Source: Paralvinella palmiformis
Lineage: Eukaryota; Annelida; Polychaeta; Terebellida; Alvinellidae
Reading direction: 5' to 3'
Assembly (NCBI GenBank): GCA_025642065.1
Contig: JAODUP010000188.1
Coordinates: 141,001-205,000, forward strand
DNA length: 64,000 bases
Each line of letters begins with the position of its first letter. Within the stretch, counting starts at the first letter, position 1. Shown here in pieces: positions 35,963-48,539 of this stretch. Made by a program: the position numbers and the translations under genes. The notes beneath the pieces are model-generated. The model saw nothing but the letters and a program-made list of their open reading frames with translations, had not been told where the DNA came from and did no database searches.

Positions 35963-36857
35963 AATTAAGAATTTGGCAGGAATTCTTTCTAATTTTCAGT
36001 ACCATTAGCTCAACGGAGAATGAAAAGATGACGAAGTCACATAGTGGGCATCTGTAACCAAGACATTTAGTATGTAATATAAGAACATTAACACCTGAGC
36101 TAAAACCACGGATTGATCACTACATCAACAAACAAATGGATACTGAATTGTGACAGCAGCAAGTACAGATAGTAAACATTGACCGATCTTATTATCATCG
36201 TTAAGACATTGTGGACATTTTGAAGCGGGAACTGACGGACACAGATACAAGGAGAGAGGGAGGGGGGAGGGTAAATCGCCGAAACAAGATGGCGGGAGTG
36301 TTTGCTTTTCGTATTGAGATGTCATCACGTGGTCTCTCCAGCTATTTACTTTGGTCCGTTGACAATTTACTTCTGGTCAACAACAGCTCGTTATGACTGA
36401 CGTTCGTCTTACACTTACGCCATCTCGTCCATCACGTTGTGGACGTCGCTGGAAGTAGGAGGAGCCGAGAGCCTCCCCCCCCCCTCTGACCAGTAGTCGG
36501 TCCTCTGTCACTCGACCAGAGAGTCATCATCACTCGCCGCTGAAACTGCTCGCCTCCTCCTAACAGATCGAGATGACGCTCATCGACGGTCAGTCGTAAT
36601 TGCCGTCGAGTCATCGTCGACGTCGTCGTCGTCATAAAAACACGGTACTGTCGACGTCGGTAGCTGCGTGGCCATTGTGAGGGAGATTGCTCGGCGATGA
36701 GCCAGAAAGCTTCCCTTTAGTGCTTTATTGTTGTCAGTAAAATGTCACTCTTACCTAGAAAACCTCAGCCACAATTTGCTGACTCGGCTCAATGTCGCAT
36801 CGTGACGGCGAAACGTCTTCTTGGAATGTTTTAACTCTTCAATAATTTAATACTGCG

Positions 36858-36956
36858 AGTGTGTGCCTGTGTGTACGTGTGCGTGTGTGTGTGCTTGCGT
36901 TGTGTGTGTGTGGTGTGCGTGTTTGTGTGTGTGGTGTGTATGTGGTGAGTGTGTGA
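36858..36956. repeat. Imperfect (GT)n
   Basis: GT units interrupted by GGTGT and CGT words. Confidence 0.82.
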
Positions 36957-37014
36957 TGTTTTTCTTCTTCTGTTTTCATCAGTAGCTAGCCGTGAACAAG
37001 TTATCCAACTTAGA

Positions 37015-37050
37015 TAGACAGGTAAATAGATAGTCAGGTAGATAGATAGA

Positions 37051-37098
<48 letters not shown>
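37015..37098. repeat. (TAGA)-like units then (AT)n
   Basis: Degenerate TAGA/CAGG units to 37050, then about 22 AT units. Confidence 0.88.
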
Positions 37099-37102
<4 letters not shown>

Positions 37103-38090
37103 GATGTTCCGTGTAGCTGAGGGACGTGTCTAAGAGCAAAGGTATTACGAGATGTGACGGCATAGTACAGTCACGATATACACGTTACCATGGTCACATC
37201 GTCATCACAATATCAACGGAACCACAACTGTATATTTAATAGTCGCACTGTCATGAAATCAACCCAACTACAACTTTATATCAGTTACATTGTCACTACG
37301 ACAAACACAATTATATATTGGCCGCACTGTCATCACGACACGAACACAACCACAGTATCCCTTTGATCTTTCGACAATTATAATTTGCTTGATGTTCAAA
37401 GACCCGGCACGCGATACCGTAATGGAGCATCAGTTTTCTGACTGGCGGGAAGGATGGGGGCGGGGATGGGTGAAGAAGTCCTGAACTATTAGCTCGTAAA
37501 CAAAAAGCCGAACTGCGGTAAAATATACAAATAATAAATAAAGATGTTAGTTGGTAGACTTGTTATCAACATATAATCATTATTTATTACTCACCTGTAA
37601 ACCAGACCTCCTCTATACGCCGATTATTGTGATATTTTAGCTCTAAGCCGTGATATTCTACATGATAACCCTATAACTCTAGCTCGCCGCTTAAAATTGC
37701 GTGACATAAAAAAGGTCAACTAAACATCGAGTGATATTAAAATACTTCATTCCAAACGCGATACGATGTGGTCGTCTTTCGTCAATATAAAAACGCACAC
37801 CTTTTTTTCGTCTTATTCATAATCGAAGCAAGATTTTTCTACGCATTCTTTTCTTTTCTTGTGGATTGTCATGACCTGCCCCACCCCTCTCCCCCACCAC
37901 CCTGTTATTCGTCGGCTATCCTGTTATTCCAGTTACATAGGAACGAGCTAACAAGAGGTCGGTCACCTAATCAAGTGGTACTCGGAGGGACCACCCCTCT
38001 AGTTATAATTAATGAGTTTAGAGGGAGATTGAGAGAGAGTGAGTGAAAGAGGGAGACTTACTCTAAGTATTATAACCGTAGGTCATATCA

Positions 38091-38283
38091 GAGTGTCTCC
38101 GTGGTCTAGCGGTAGCGTGTCGGACCACAGATCACTACCACCCGAGTTCGAATTTCGGCGTGGGCATATCTGAAGGTTGTTTCATCTTTGACTTCGCTTC
38201 ATTCCCTTTGGAGGTCGCTCAGCCCATTTAGCCTACCTTGTGCACAAACGTGGCCGTAAAACATCAATCATCATCAATAATCT
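38091..38283 (+). mobile_element. SINE family A, full copy with target-site duplication
   Basis: Complete head (GTGTCTCCGTGGTCTAGCGG, box B GAGTTCGAATT), body and (ATC)n tail. TAGGTCATATCA (38079-38090) and TAGGTAATATCA (38284-38295) flank it. It is antisense to the host gene, inside intron 2. Confidence 0.88.
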
Positions 38284-38886
38284 TAGGTAATATCACTATT
38301 AGCTTATATAGGCCATGCACGTTTTACACCTAACAGTCTGACCTCTGACCTATGTACACCAATTCCACTCGAATACGCCTATAAAGCGCTGCCGACTTAC
38401 AGACAGACAATCAATAAAAAAGACGAATAATTTGACTCCGACTGGTTTTGGATGAGGATGTTAACTAGAAACTGTTCCATTATTGACATTACGTTGCCTC
38501 AGCTCGTGGAGAGTTTCGCGGAATTCCCACATTATCGGCGCCGTAAACCGAAACCAAGGAATTACTCCGTAATATGGAATTATCACACCACTTCCCGCGT
38601 TTCCGGAAAACATTCAATTCGCTGGATCTCTTTCGGCCTTAACGCTCCCGACGACGAACCGGAAGGCTGCCACCCCCAGTCCGCCATAAACAGATAACTG
38701 TTTTCGATGTTAAACCGGAAGCTCCGCACTGTCCTTCTGTTTGCGCCATCAAGTGACATGAAATGAACTTAGTGTGCCGATATGTCGACACTACCCTCTA
38801 GCGATTGTTTTATTAATTATCATGTTGTAATTATTTAATTTGACAGAAACACGCGAGAACCACTAAATGTAGCCTGGTGTTCCCTT

Positions 38887-38890
<4 letters not shown>

Positions 38891-38931
<41 letters not shown>
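38891..38931. repeat. (AT)n
   Basis: About 20 AT units. Confidence 0.93.
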
Positions 38932-38937
<6 letters not shown>

Positions 38938-39997
38938 TGTTCTAACAAAGAGATAAAAACATGTACTTAATTATATCTACCTTTGAGAGCATCCAACGCA
39001 CGAGATCGATGTCTTGAGAAAAGTCCGCAATCTTTGACATCGCTTTTTGAAGACGCGAGTTAGCGTCATCTCTCGCAATACGATAGTAATTTTACTGCAG
39101 ATGGTCCTGAATTTCGTCAGGTGATCGTATAACGTGCGATCCAGAAATAGTTGTCCTATCTCAGCATCACGATTAACTACTATATCACCTTGGAAATTTT
39201 AACCTTTCCACCAACCACGGTACTGACGGATATATTTATGCCAGATTTGTCTGCCCGTCGGACAGAAATCTTTAATATATATCATTAAGACTGTCCATTT
39301 TTAACAATAGTCGATGTGCCTTAATCTGGGATGAAGTATGTCGGATTTCTGTCACCTTAAGTGTAACGAATACGGTGACGCTTGGTCGAGTGTTTATATC
39401 TGACGAGCACAAACTATTAATTGTAATTACAGAAACGTGTTTTTAATATTAATATTCGGATTAGGAACATGCATCAGATATAATCATCTTTGACATCTTG
39501 AACGGTAACATGTAAAACGGATGTGTGTGTGTGTGTGTGCTTCTCTATATGGCTTAGTTAACATCGGCCTCACCTTGTCTACCACGTCAAGCCGAGTGTG
39601 GAGCTCTACAGATTTATATGGCCTTTGTTAGCAAAACAACAACAACAACAATGTGTCAGATAATGACTAACCCACGACGACTTGAGCTAAGCCTACATTC
39701 AGTTAATTAAGTCCAGACTCCAGAACGTGATCCATCAATCCCAGAGTCCGGTCAGTACCAGTTTCGGACCTGGAAACATTTCTTACAATGATATGGTTTT
39801 TAAAGCGTGACACAAACCCTTAACTTTTGGAAGAGGAACACCTTTGGCGAATTAACACACCCCCTCCCCCGCACTTTCCTGATATAAATCAACTGATAAA
39901 TCAACTGATTAAACTTATCTGATCTCACACTAATAGCTACTTAGAATAGAAACAACAATAACAGTGGGTTGGTCTTATGAATTAGCTCGCTGAAACA

Positions 39998-40124
39998 TGC
40001 CGTAAAACAGACGGGCTCACTCACTCACTCACTCACTCACTCACTCACTCAACCACTCAACCACTCACTCAACCACACACCCAAACACTCACTCACTCAC
40101 TCACTCACTCACTCACTCACACAC
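39998..40124. repeat. (ACTC)n behind a SINE-like tail
   Basis: CCGTAAAACAGACGGGCTCA leads into two blocks of ACTC units. The short 5' part looks like the end of a SINE that is otherwise lost. Confidence 0.8.
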
Positions 40125-40362
40125 AGAAACAAAAACTCTGAACGAACGTGCATGATAAAAGTACTATGTAGTCTATTTGTACCAGGAAAATAAAACTTAC
40201 AATTACAGTTATGTCTGGTTCTGCAGGTTTATAAACAAAATGCAGGTAAGACATACACGTTAAGCTAAAACCTTTTTTGCTTCCATAATTAATCAAACAA
40301 ACAAATCTTATAGTCTCCTTCTCAGCGCTAAAATCGCGTCGTTGAGTATTCAACCCCCTCCC

Positions 40363-40367
<5 letters not shown>

Positions 40368-40440
<73 letters not shown>
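40368..40440. repeat. (CT)n-(AT)n
   Basis: Abuts the truncation point of the LINE fragment. Confidence 0.93.
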
Positions 40441-40442
<2 letters not shown>

Positions 40443-40676
40443 TTTGTGGAATAGGTTGCCGACAAATATTAGAAATGCATCGTCTCTTGAAAATTTTAAA
40501 TCTCTTCTAAAAACACACCTTTTTAAGGTCGCTTTCACAGATAAATAATTAATATTTTTTAAATCATTACAGGATTTTTACAGACATATTATTTGGGGTA
40601 TTATTATATTACATATTATTTGTACAGAACATTTGAATGGCTCCTGCTAGTAAGTGATTAAATATACATTATTATC

Positions 40677-40680
<4 letters not shown>
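40441..40680 (+). mobile_element. LINE 3' end: C-terminus of a reverse transcriptase ORF plus 3' UTR
   Basis: The frame at 40441-40548 encodes LWNRLPTNIRNASSLENFK, then LLKTHLF and a stop. This is the typical C-terminal tail of ORF2 in CR1/L2/Jockey-like non-LTR retrotransposons. The 5' side is cut off exactly at an (AT)n array (to 40440). About 130 bp of AT-rich 3' UTR follow, ending in TTATTATCATTA, which runs into a second (AT)n array. It lies in intron 2, antisense to the host gene. Clearly a dead 5'-truncated copy; no reverse transcriptase catalytic motif is present. Confidence 0.78.

Positions 40681-40730
<50 letters not shown>
40678..40730. repeat. (AT)n at the LINE 3' end
   Basis: About 25 AT units following TTATTATCATTA. 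Confidence 0.93.
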
Positions 40731-40732
<2 letters not shown>

Positions 40733-41110
40733 TTGATTCAGAATATTTATCTCATTGTTTATGAAATACTGTGTTGGAATTACTTTTATCCTCATCATCA
40801 ACAGTAGCCAATAATATCAGTAATCCAGATAATGTACCAGTTAGGGAAGCTAGCAACAGTATTACACAAATGATCGAAACTTATTTATCACGTGCCATGA
40901 CGTCATATTCTTCACGGCCAATTAACGCTTCCGATTGGCCATTAAAGCTACAAACTGTGATTTATTACGACTGGCGGATGAACAATGAACGAACGGAAAC
41001 AATAAATGGCCTCGTTTTAAGGAACCAACACGAACGTTGTCGTCAACGGTGTCACTTAAAGCAGCATTAGCCATTGATCACTGGAAAACGTTATTACCCG
41101 GTCGGCTTAC

Positions 41111-41963
41111 CGTAAACTTGTTGTCGTCGTATTCCAGTTGGTCGCGTTGTCCGAGCCGAGCCGCTCGCGACCTTCGCCGGGCTGGTAGCGATTGGTCACG
41201 TGACTAAGCTCCGAAAGGGCATTTCGGCGCCGTCCGATCACCTCGTCGTCGTAACATCCGCTCAACAGCGGTACGTTGTATCCCATATCGCAGAAGTACT
41301 GCGTGAACAGCCGGCTAGGATCCGTTGCGTTGGTGGCCTCCCGCCACGCATCGCGCGCGCGATCCGGACGCGGTGTTGTACAATGATCCGGGATCTCGAC
41401 GCTGGCCGTTCGGCGCGGCACCCAGCGCATGATGGAACACTGCACGCCGACGTCGTGCTGCCACGGAAACCGGGACTCGGCCGTCTGTCCGACGATGTCG
41501 AAGCTAGCGGGTTGAGAGGGTCCAGACAGATCCAGACTGGTGCTATATCCGTTGTTGGCGCGTCGTACGCGCCAACTGTTGGCTCTACGGTGTTGACCTC
41601 CGCCAATCGTCGTCTGACGGCCGGAAAACGGATTCGAGTTCGGCGGCGGACTCACGGCTACATCGTCCGTGTTGGCGTTCACATCGGAAGTCTTCATCGG
41701 GAGCTTCGACTTGGAATTTCGACCTTCCATATTGCCGCTGCTGAACGCTCGACGTACCAGCGGTCGATTCGGAGATCCAGGCGTCGCGGTCGGCTCCGTA
41801 CGCGAAATTGCCTCCTCGTACAAATGTCGCGGCTTCTTATATAATCCCTCCTTAACGCCGGGCACGCGTCTGCCGTCAGCCTGGATGGCGTTCGTTTGTC
41901 CTCGATCCCGACTCGGAGAAGAGTACCTAGCCTCAGCTACCGACGGTCGTTCCGGATTGGCAC
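41111..41963 (-). CDS. Exon 2 of the unrecognised gene, 853 bp
   Basis: This is the longest convincing coding segment of the window, about 284 codons open on the minus strand. It starts after a good acceptor (CTCCGCAG at 41964) that follows a long pyrimidine stretch. Its first two bases complete the Gly codon begun by exon 1. It can end at ACG|GTAAGCC (exon end 41111, phase 2). The TAA at 41109-41107 in the same frame would be inside that donor. Predicted residues 136-418 are hydrophilic and proline/serine-rich, without membrane segments. RRxxS motifs put serines at about 209, 264 and 322. The most protein-like part is residues 353-405, with LFTQYFCDMGYNVPLLSG followed by an acidic, then basic, stretch. 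I do not recognise the family. A plus-strand frame of 214 codons also exists here (41200-41844), but it lacks matching splice support. Confidence 0.72.
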
Positions 41964-42959
41964 CTGCGGAGATAGGAAATGGATGGTGAATATTCAATTT
42001 TCTAAAGCGGCAACCCACATGACGACCCGTAGGCAGAGAGAGAGGGGGGGGGAAGTGCGGGTGATTAATCGTCGCGTCATCTCGGGCTTTAAGATGACGC
42101 TAAGTGAGAACGCATTAGTGCAGCTAGTGTCCACAAAAGTAGAAGAAGACAGGATAGAATGGCTTGGCCGGCGAAAACATAAAGCCAACATAAGGTTATT
42201 GGGTACACTTGTAATGCACTCTTACTAGCCCGTCTCTCTCCAACGCGTAGCGTCGTCGTCCGTATTCGCTTGGAGTCGGAACTCGGTCAGGTGACTAGGA
42301 TTAATGTCTAATATGATAGATTGTAATAAATTTCGGTGTCATCCGAGATTCCCGATGCCGCATACAGCCGCTACCCCGTGTCAAAATATAACCGCTTTAA
42401 CCTTCAACACCTGGATGTCGTCAGGGCTCCAGCCCAGCCCAGCGAGCCCACCCGGTTGAGGAGAACACACCCACGCCTATGTCTCGGGCAAGAAAGCGGC
42501 GCTTAGCGTGATGAGTTCCTTTAATGAACATCCCTTATCATATCCATCAACCAGCGCACAGCGACGCCTGGCGAATGGAAAAGCGCATCGTAATAGAATT
42601 GATGACTACGTCAGCAATTTTCGGTTGACCGTCATCCGTTAAGTGTAGGTCGGTGTACGGTATGTCAACACTCGGTCACGTGGCCATGGCGTCGGGGATG
42701 ACTTGCCAGAGGGCATCGTTAAGTGATCGAGGTACAATGTTGTGACAAAGGCGGCAGCGGATGGCGAAGAGACTCGGAATAAAAACGGAGCGCGTAAAAT
42801 TAATAATACATGGATAGTGAGCTGAGATTACATGATGATAACGTCATTCTGATGCGCTTCCGGAACCAACCCGACCCAATCGACTGACGAGGATGCCAGT
42901 TTCATATTGTGTTAGACAACGAGCTGATCAGGATTAATTTATTCGTGGTTTGCAAACAT

Positions 42960-42984
42960 TTCTCTCGCTCTCCCTTTCTCTCTC

Positions 42985-43030
<46 letters not shown>

Positions 43031-43168
43031 TTTCTCTCACACTTGCCCCCTCTCTCTCTCCCCCGCTCTCTACCTCCACCCCCTATCTCTCCCCCCTCAC
43101 TCGACCCCCTCTCATTCTCTGCCTCTCTCTTTCTCCCTTCTCTCTCCATTCACCCACCTCCTCTCTCT
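42960..43168. repeat. (CT)n-rich tract
   Basis: Pure CT to about 43027, then pyrimidine-rich sequence with C-runs. Confidence 0.9.
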
Positions 43169-43250
43169 ATCTCTAAAATATTACCAGGACTGGATATTCT
43201 CAATTTCTAGGTTACGCACTAACGACTCTGCTACCGTTGAGCGTTGATAC

Positions 43251-43420
43251 GGCACGCCTCCACGGCATAACTAGCAGGACTGTTGCCGCATATCTACAGC
43301 ACTTGGGATCAAACCCCGGTAGGGCAATGTCAGAAAGATGTTTCATCTTTCTCATTGCCTTTCCCGTTCCCTTGACCTATTTAACTTTGTCTGCACAAAA
43401 CCGGCCGTAAAACAGCAGCG
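43251..43420 (+). mobile_element. SINE family A, old diverged copy
   Basis: CACGCCTCCACGGCATAAC head, box B-like GGATCAAACCCC, then AGATGTTTCATC...CTGCACAAAACCGGCCGTAA. More diverged than the other copies. It sits in intron 1 of the minus-strand gene. Confidence 0.75.
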
Positions 43421-43939
43421 TTTTGCTATGTATCGATGCAATTGGTTTTAAGTTTAGTCTCAGCTTGCCTTTTAATAATTTAAAAAAAACACTTTACCAT
43501 GATATATACATTACGTCCTTTTTCACCACGAACACTAGATTCCTATTGGTAATGCCGACACAAACGATCACCATATTGGCTGAATTCTCCCACGATGCTC
43601 CACATAATGTGTCATAACCTGTGATTGGTTGTATTCATTTTGTATGCTCGCACCTGTCCTGATGAACTATTAGTCGTATCCGCTAAGTGTACCCTTCTAA
43701 GGTGACGAGATACTCGCCAATCCTTTTTGTATTATTAACTGAATTATGCAACTCATCACCTGATTCATCTATAGCCGTGGCTAACAACGTGTTATATAAT
43801 CACCTATTTCCGGTGTTGTTATTGTTATCTCTACTCATACAATATTAATTATTCGGTATTAGCGTCACCAATATATTATTACGTTCGCCATTAATGGCTT
43901 GTCTTTATTGATTTAATTGTTTTTTTTCGATGGTGCCGA

Positions 43940-44124
43940 TGATGGCGTGGTGCGCTACAAACCTACGCGTCTCGGGATCGAATCTCAATAGTATCCGCGT
44001 CTCGGGGATGTCTTCATCCGATCACCTCGTCCTCCTAGGGCGCCGCCGTTCGATCATACGTTACGGGTTAGATCAGCGTCGGGGTCAACCGAAACCCTCA
44101 CTCACCAACTCACCCTCAAACTCT
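43940..44124 (+). mobile_element. SINE family B copy in intron 1
   Basis: Head GATGGCGTGGTGCGCTACAA, box B-like GGGATCGAATC, 3' signature CAGCGTCGGGGTCAACCGAA and then CTCACTCACCAACTCACC. Confidence 0.62.
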
Positions 44125-44466
44125 CGCGGTATCCGTGTACACTTCCGGAGTGTACTCAAATGAACTCCATCACCATGAGGCCTCGTTTTAGATTCAGTAT
44201 CACGGACGCACTTCTGCCACGTTATTGTTCTTGTTTAGATATTAAACTGACCATCATTCGTTCATTTCCAGTCCTCTAACCTCATCCATTCCGTTGTCCT
44301 CAGTGTCGTCTTCCGTTGCCATTCTATTGTCCTCACTTGTACGGTTTGTCCCGCTCACAGTTTTACCAAATCAGAGCCCATTCTCTCCATTTTGTCTTCC
44401 CTTAATGATGGCTAATCTTGGTCATTATCCGTTGTTCTTCCTTTTGTTTCGTTCATCTGAGAAGAT

Positions 44467-44469
<3 letters not shown>

Positions 44470-44516
<47 letters not shown>
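44470..44516. repeat. (CT)n
   Basis: About 23 CT units. Confidence 0.93.
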
Positions 44517-44518
<2 letters not shown>

Positions 44519-45444
44519 GTCGCCCCGCCTCCCCCCCCCCACTATCACTAAAGTGCGTCTACTGCCCGTGTCGCCGGGAGTCTTTCGCCGTATAATTTCT
44601 ACCGGGGGCATCGTTTTGCATATTTTCAGACGGTCGCATGCCGTGTATCATCCACCCCTACCGCCCCCCCCCCCCGCACAACTCCGCCGGAAGCCATCCG
44701 CGATCATCTCCACAAAAAGCGATAATTACGTAAACCGCGATTGCGCATGATCAAAGCTCCGGTAGCCGGAAAAAAATGGCGACATTAATTTAAGGTAAGC
44801 CCGGGAACAGTCTTAACTTGCCAATAAAGCGACGTTCATTAGACGAGAACATCGGTTTGGCCGACAAGCAACGAATGACCATTTTGCGGGCGGAATAGAC
44901 GCCAAAATCAGACGGATTATTGGCGTGCTTATGGGGGAAGCTTTGAAGATAATGGAAGGCGAACTAGAATTAAAAAAAGTCCGCAGCCACACATCCCCAC
45001 ACCCACCGAACCCCACAACCCCACAACCCCACTCCCGGTGAGCGCCTCGGTGACGCAATGATTTCTCGCAAATGAAGCCAATTTCGTGGCCGAGGAATTC
45101 TACCGAATTAGAGCAGCGGCGCCGAGCACGTGACTAACCAGTACGTCACTGTGGGATATCGCTTATTGGCGCTCTCGTCGAGCCTCGCTCTGGCCGACGG
45201 TGGTCTCGCGTGAAATCGCCGATGGAAAACCAGACGTTCCCCTGCTCGGCTCGCTCTCCCGCCCGTCCGCCGATTCACGCACGTACACGTGCGCAACCAC
45301 CCAAGAGCGGAATTCGGCACACCCGGGTACGCCTACGCATGCGCGTATGTCTTAACTGGAAATTGTAACCCGAACTCGGAATACTGAAGTGAACGCATCC
45401 CTCTTCCCACCTACCCATTCAGTAAAGACTCCAGTAACTAGCTA

Positions 45445-45480
45445 CGCACGCACGCACGCACGCACGCAAGCACGCACGCC
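45445..45480. repeat. (ACGC)n
   Basis: About eight CGCA units. Confidence 0.88.
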
Positions 45481-45971
45481 CCTTCTCCCGGCCCACTCCT
45501 CCATTCCTTCCACCACCCTCCCCACCCACAAACACGCATCGGATGATGGAATGCGAGCTACACGTGTCCAGGTTGTCGACGAACTGAAGCTTTAATGATT
45601 ATAAAGCGTATGTCTAGAATATTATAAACATTGATCACGTCAGAAGGGTAGCCAGGTACTCCGCTAATTGGGATCACCGGCTGACACGTGTCTCTGGAAG
45701 AATTGGGAATGGGCGAAAAACCGGGGGACCGTCGCCGAACGACGAACAAACGCCGGGACAATGGCGGGACGGGCTAGGGCTTAAGTCGGGGAAAGCCGAC
45801 TTTAGCCGACTTTGACGGATGTGCCGAGTTTTGCATTCTCCGGCTAATGAACAATGCGAGCTTCGACCAAGTCGGATATATATCAGTGTGTGTAATAATG
45901 GAAGAGTCGTCTCTCTTAGATGACTGGGGGTGGGTGTGGGGGGGGGGGGGAGAGGGGATGAAGAATGTGAG

Positions 45972-46050
45972 GGATGGCTCAGCGGGTAGTGCGGCTGAAT
46001 AGAACCCCAATGTTTCTCCGATCGAACCTCGCCCATACGATGCAGTTATT
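45972..46050 (+). mobile_element. tRNA-like SINE head
   Basis: GGGATGGCTCAGCGGGTAGT resembles box A, and CCGATCGAACCTCGC resembles box B, 45-50 bp downstream. No family tail was identified. It is not a functional tRNA, since no acceptor stem can be drawn. Confidence 0.4.
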
Positions 46051-46495
46051 AAGGGATGTTCTCACTCAAGTCGTAGAGAGGAAAAGCCTCATATGGAGCT
46101 TGAGTACCCTTTTGCAAGAAGCGGAAGTAGTAACAAATGGCTGTATTCTCCTCACGTTGTTGACCTTGACACTTGGTTCATAGTCCTGTGAGCGAAAGGC
46201 AAGAAATTGACAGAATTCTATACTAAATCGTGGGCTCTGCTTTCGAGAACAACCGGATTTAGACTGATAACGGTTATAAATATGATGTTGCCTATTGTCG
46301 AGGACAATGGGGTCGTCGCATCACGTGACATCGGACGTGTTGTTGACGTTATTATTGTTGTGACACGTCGACATTCTGTGTACAGGGAGTTATTATCCGG
46401 GACATGTCGTCTGCTGAATGAAACACTAGAAGAGTTGTCTAATTTAAATAAAAGACCGAATATGAATCCGGTATCGTGTAAAGAATATTTGTTTT

Positions 46496-46563
46496 ACTAT
46501 TATTACTACTACTACTACTACAACTACTACTACTATTACTACTACTACTATTACTACTCCAAC

Positions 46564-46608
<45 letters not shown>
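46496..46608. repeat. (ACT)n then (TAA)n
   Basis: Compound trinucleotide arrays. Confidence 0.9.
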
Positions 46609-47126
46609 CGTTGGCACTGCCACTGCCACAACAATATTTACACCAGCAATAGATCCAGAGGCTAAAGTAATTGTGGTGATAGTAGTTTTATTATATAAAG
46701 TAGTGGTACTAGTTGTTGTAGTAGTAAGAGGAAGAGGAAGAAGAGCAGAAAGGAGTTGAGGATGAGGATGACTAGGAGTAGTGGGGAGGGAGGGAAGCGG
46801 CCTCAGTATCAGTAACTACACAACAACAGTTTTAGCAGGATGGCAAGGTTACTACAATGATGCAAAATATACTTCATGGTGATGATGATGATGATGAGGA
46901 TGATATTTGATGATAAGCTTTGAAATAAATCGCATCCGTTGTTGATATCACTGATAAACCTCGCATTGACAATAGTACATCATAATACAACAGAGTTAAG
47001 AATGTCGATGTGTCACAGTTAGTTGTGTGTCACGGAAATTGATGATTACGGTCACTATATACAACAACAACAACAACAATAATAGTACTGTAAAGTGAGT
47101 GGTTCCTATTGAACTATTTGATCCAG

Positions 47127-47178
<52 letters not shown>
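47127..47178. repeat. (AT)n
   Basis: About 25 AT units; a (CA)n run lies at 47503-47529. Confidence 0.93.
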
Positions 47179-47179
<1 letters not shown>

Positions 47180-47497
47180 TATACGTTGTGTTCAATTGAA
47201 CTGTAGCACGTATACATAGATATTAAAAACTCACCATATAAATCTTTCTGAACCAAACCTACTTCTGGTCAACAACAGATACTCATTCTACCATTAACAA
47301 AATTCCAGGTAGTTGTAAGTCCGGGTGAAGTTTTTGTTAGAAGATAAAGGTAGTGTGTAGTGGTGTGTAGTGGTGTGTAGTGGTATGTTGTAGTGTGTAG
47401 TAGGTACATTAAACTGTTTAATGGTAACAATGAGATATCGCTAATTAAATACCTGTCAAAGTACAAAGTCCAATAAGTCCGTATCGCGTCTGATGGT

Positions 47498-47530
<33 letters not shown>

Positions 47531-48539
47531 TTAACCGAAACATTATGTATATTGTGAAAACTATCTGATAATTAACATTATATATTATTGACACAGATAA
47601 GAAGTGAGAGCATAATCGATATTTGAACTCTTCGTTTACTGACGAGAGATATATTTGATCTACGAGAGTTTCATTGCCCCCCCCCCCCTCCCCAAAATAA
47701 AATGCCATCACTCGATACTAAGTTACGAATTACGATCTTGATCTGTAAAAGAATGTTGCTCAGCTGGTGTCCTTCGCATCGCGTATGAATACAAAATACG
47801 CAAACGGATTATCATGACCTTGGCGCTGATGATAGAAATGTTCGTAAGTACTCCATAAAATAGCGTTCAGGATCGATCCACGAAAGTTTTTTACTTTTTC
47901 TGATAAATTATCAATTAGGTAAGTGCCTTTTGCAGCCGTAATCCACGTTGAAGATCCGATATTCTCGATGGAAGCTTCCCGTCAAGGAACGATGACTGCA
48001 GGAGGAGGCGCTAAAATCCAGAACGTCTATTGGTAACGCCGATAATGGGATCCTTATATTTATTACCCGTGGTCGCCTAACGTTCGGTCGTCAGGATCTG
48101 ACGTAACTTCGTGTCGTCGTGAAGGAGTCGGAGGTCTCAACCTCTCTCAGTCAAAAGTCATATCCATGGTAACATAACGAAGTCCAGAACCCGACCGGAC
48201 GCCTCTATCCTCGATTGTGCACACGTTCCATCTAAATGTCCACATCGTAATAGGCTAATTTGAAAACTGTAATTGGAGGTTGAGTATTTTTCTAGAGTAC
48301 TGCTCCCCGACCCCGCCTCTTCACGATGTCACCGGCTGTACGGATCTTCGTGTCGATGTTAGTGAGCTGGCAATAGGCAAGATCTCTGAATTAATTGCTT
48401 CTTCTCCATCTATTTTCGGAACAACGAAGTCCGTCGGATTCCCGGTCGTATGGCATCGCTCACGACACGATTTGCTAATCATTTACAAAATATTTGATGG
48501 CTGCCAAATGACAATTTAATCACGACATCTGACACTTAC

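Larger units (their letters stand above)
34073..41110 (-). other. Intron 2 of the minus-strand gene (7.0 kb)
   Basis: Begins GTAAGC at 41110 and ends CTACAG at 34073. It holds two SINE A copies, the LINE 3' end, and (AT)n, (GA)n, (GT)n and (ACTC)n arrays. The 36432-36635 minus frame is CpG-rich but lacks an acceptor. No further exon was recognised. Confidence 0.5.
41964..48539 (-). other. Intron 1 of the minus-strand gene (6.6 kb)
   Basis: Begins GTAAGT at 48539 and ends CCGCAG at 41964. It contains SINE A and B copies, a CpG-rich block at 44.5-45.4 kb, CT tracts, and (ACT)n/(TAA)n and (AT)n arrays. No internal exon with compatible splice sites was found, though 45.1-46.0 kb has open minus frames. 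Confidence 0.5.

Noticed and set aside
36432..36635. 67-codon minus frame as an extra exon between exons 2 and 3
   Set aside because: No acceptor could be found in front of it, and its Thr and Arg codons come from GACGAC-type repeats.
41200..41844. 214-codon plus-strand frame opposite exon 2
   Set aside because: No matching splice partners, while the minus frame is longer and joins in phase to two other exons.
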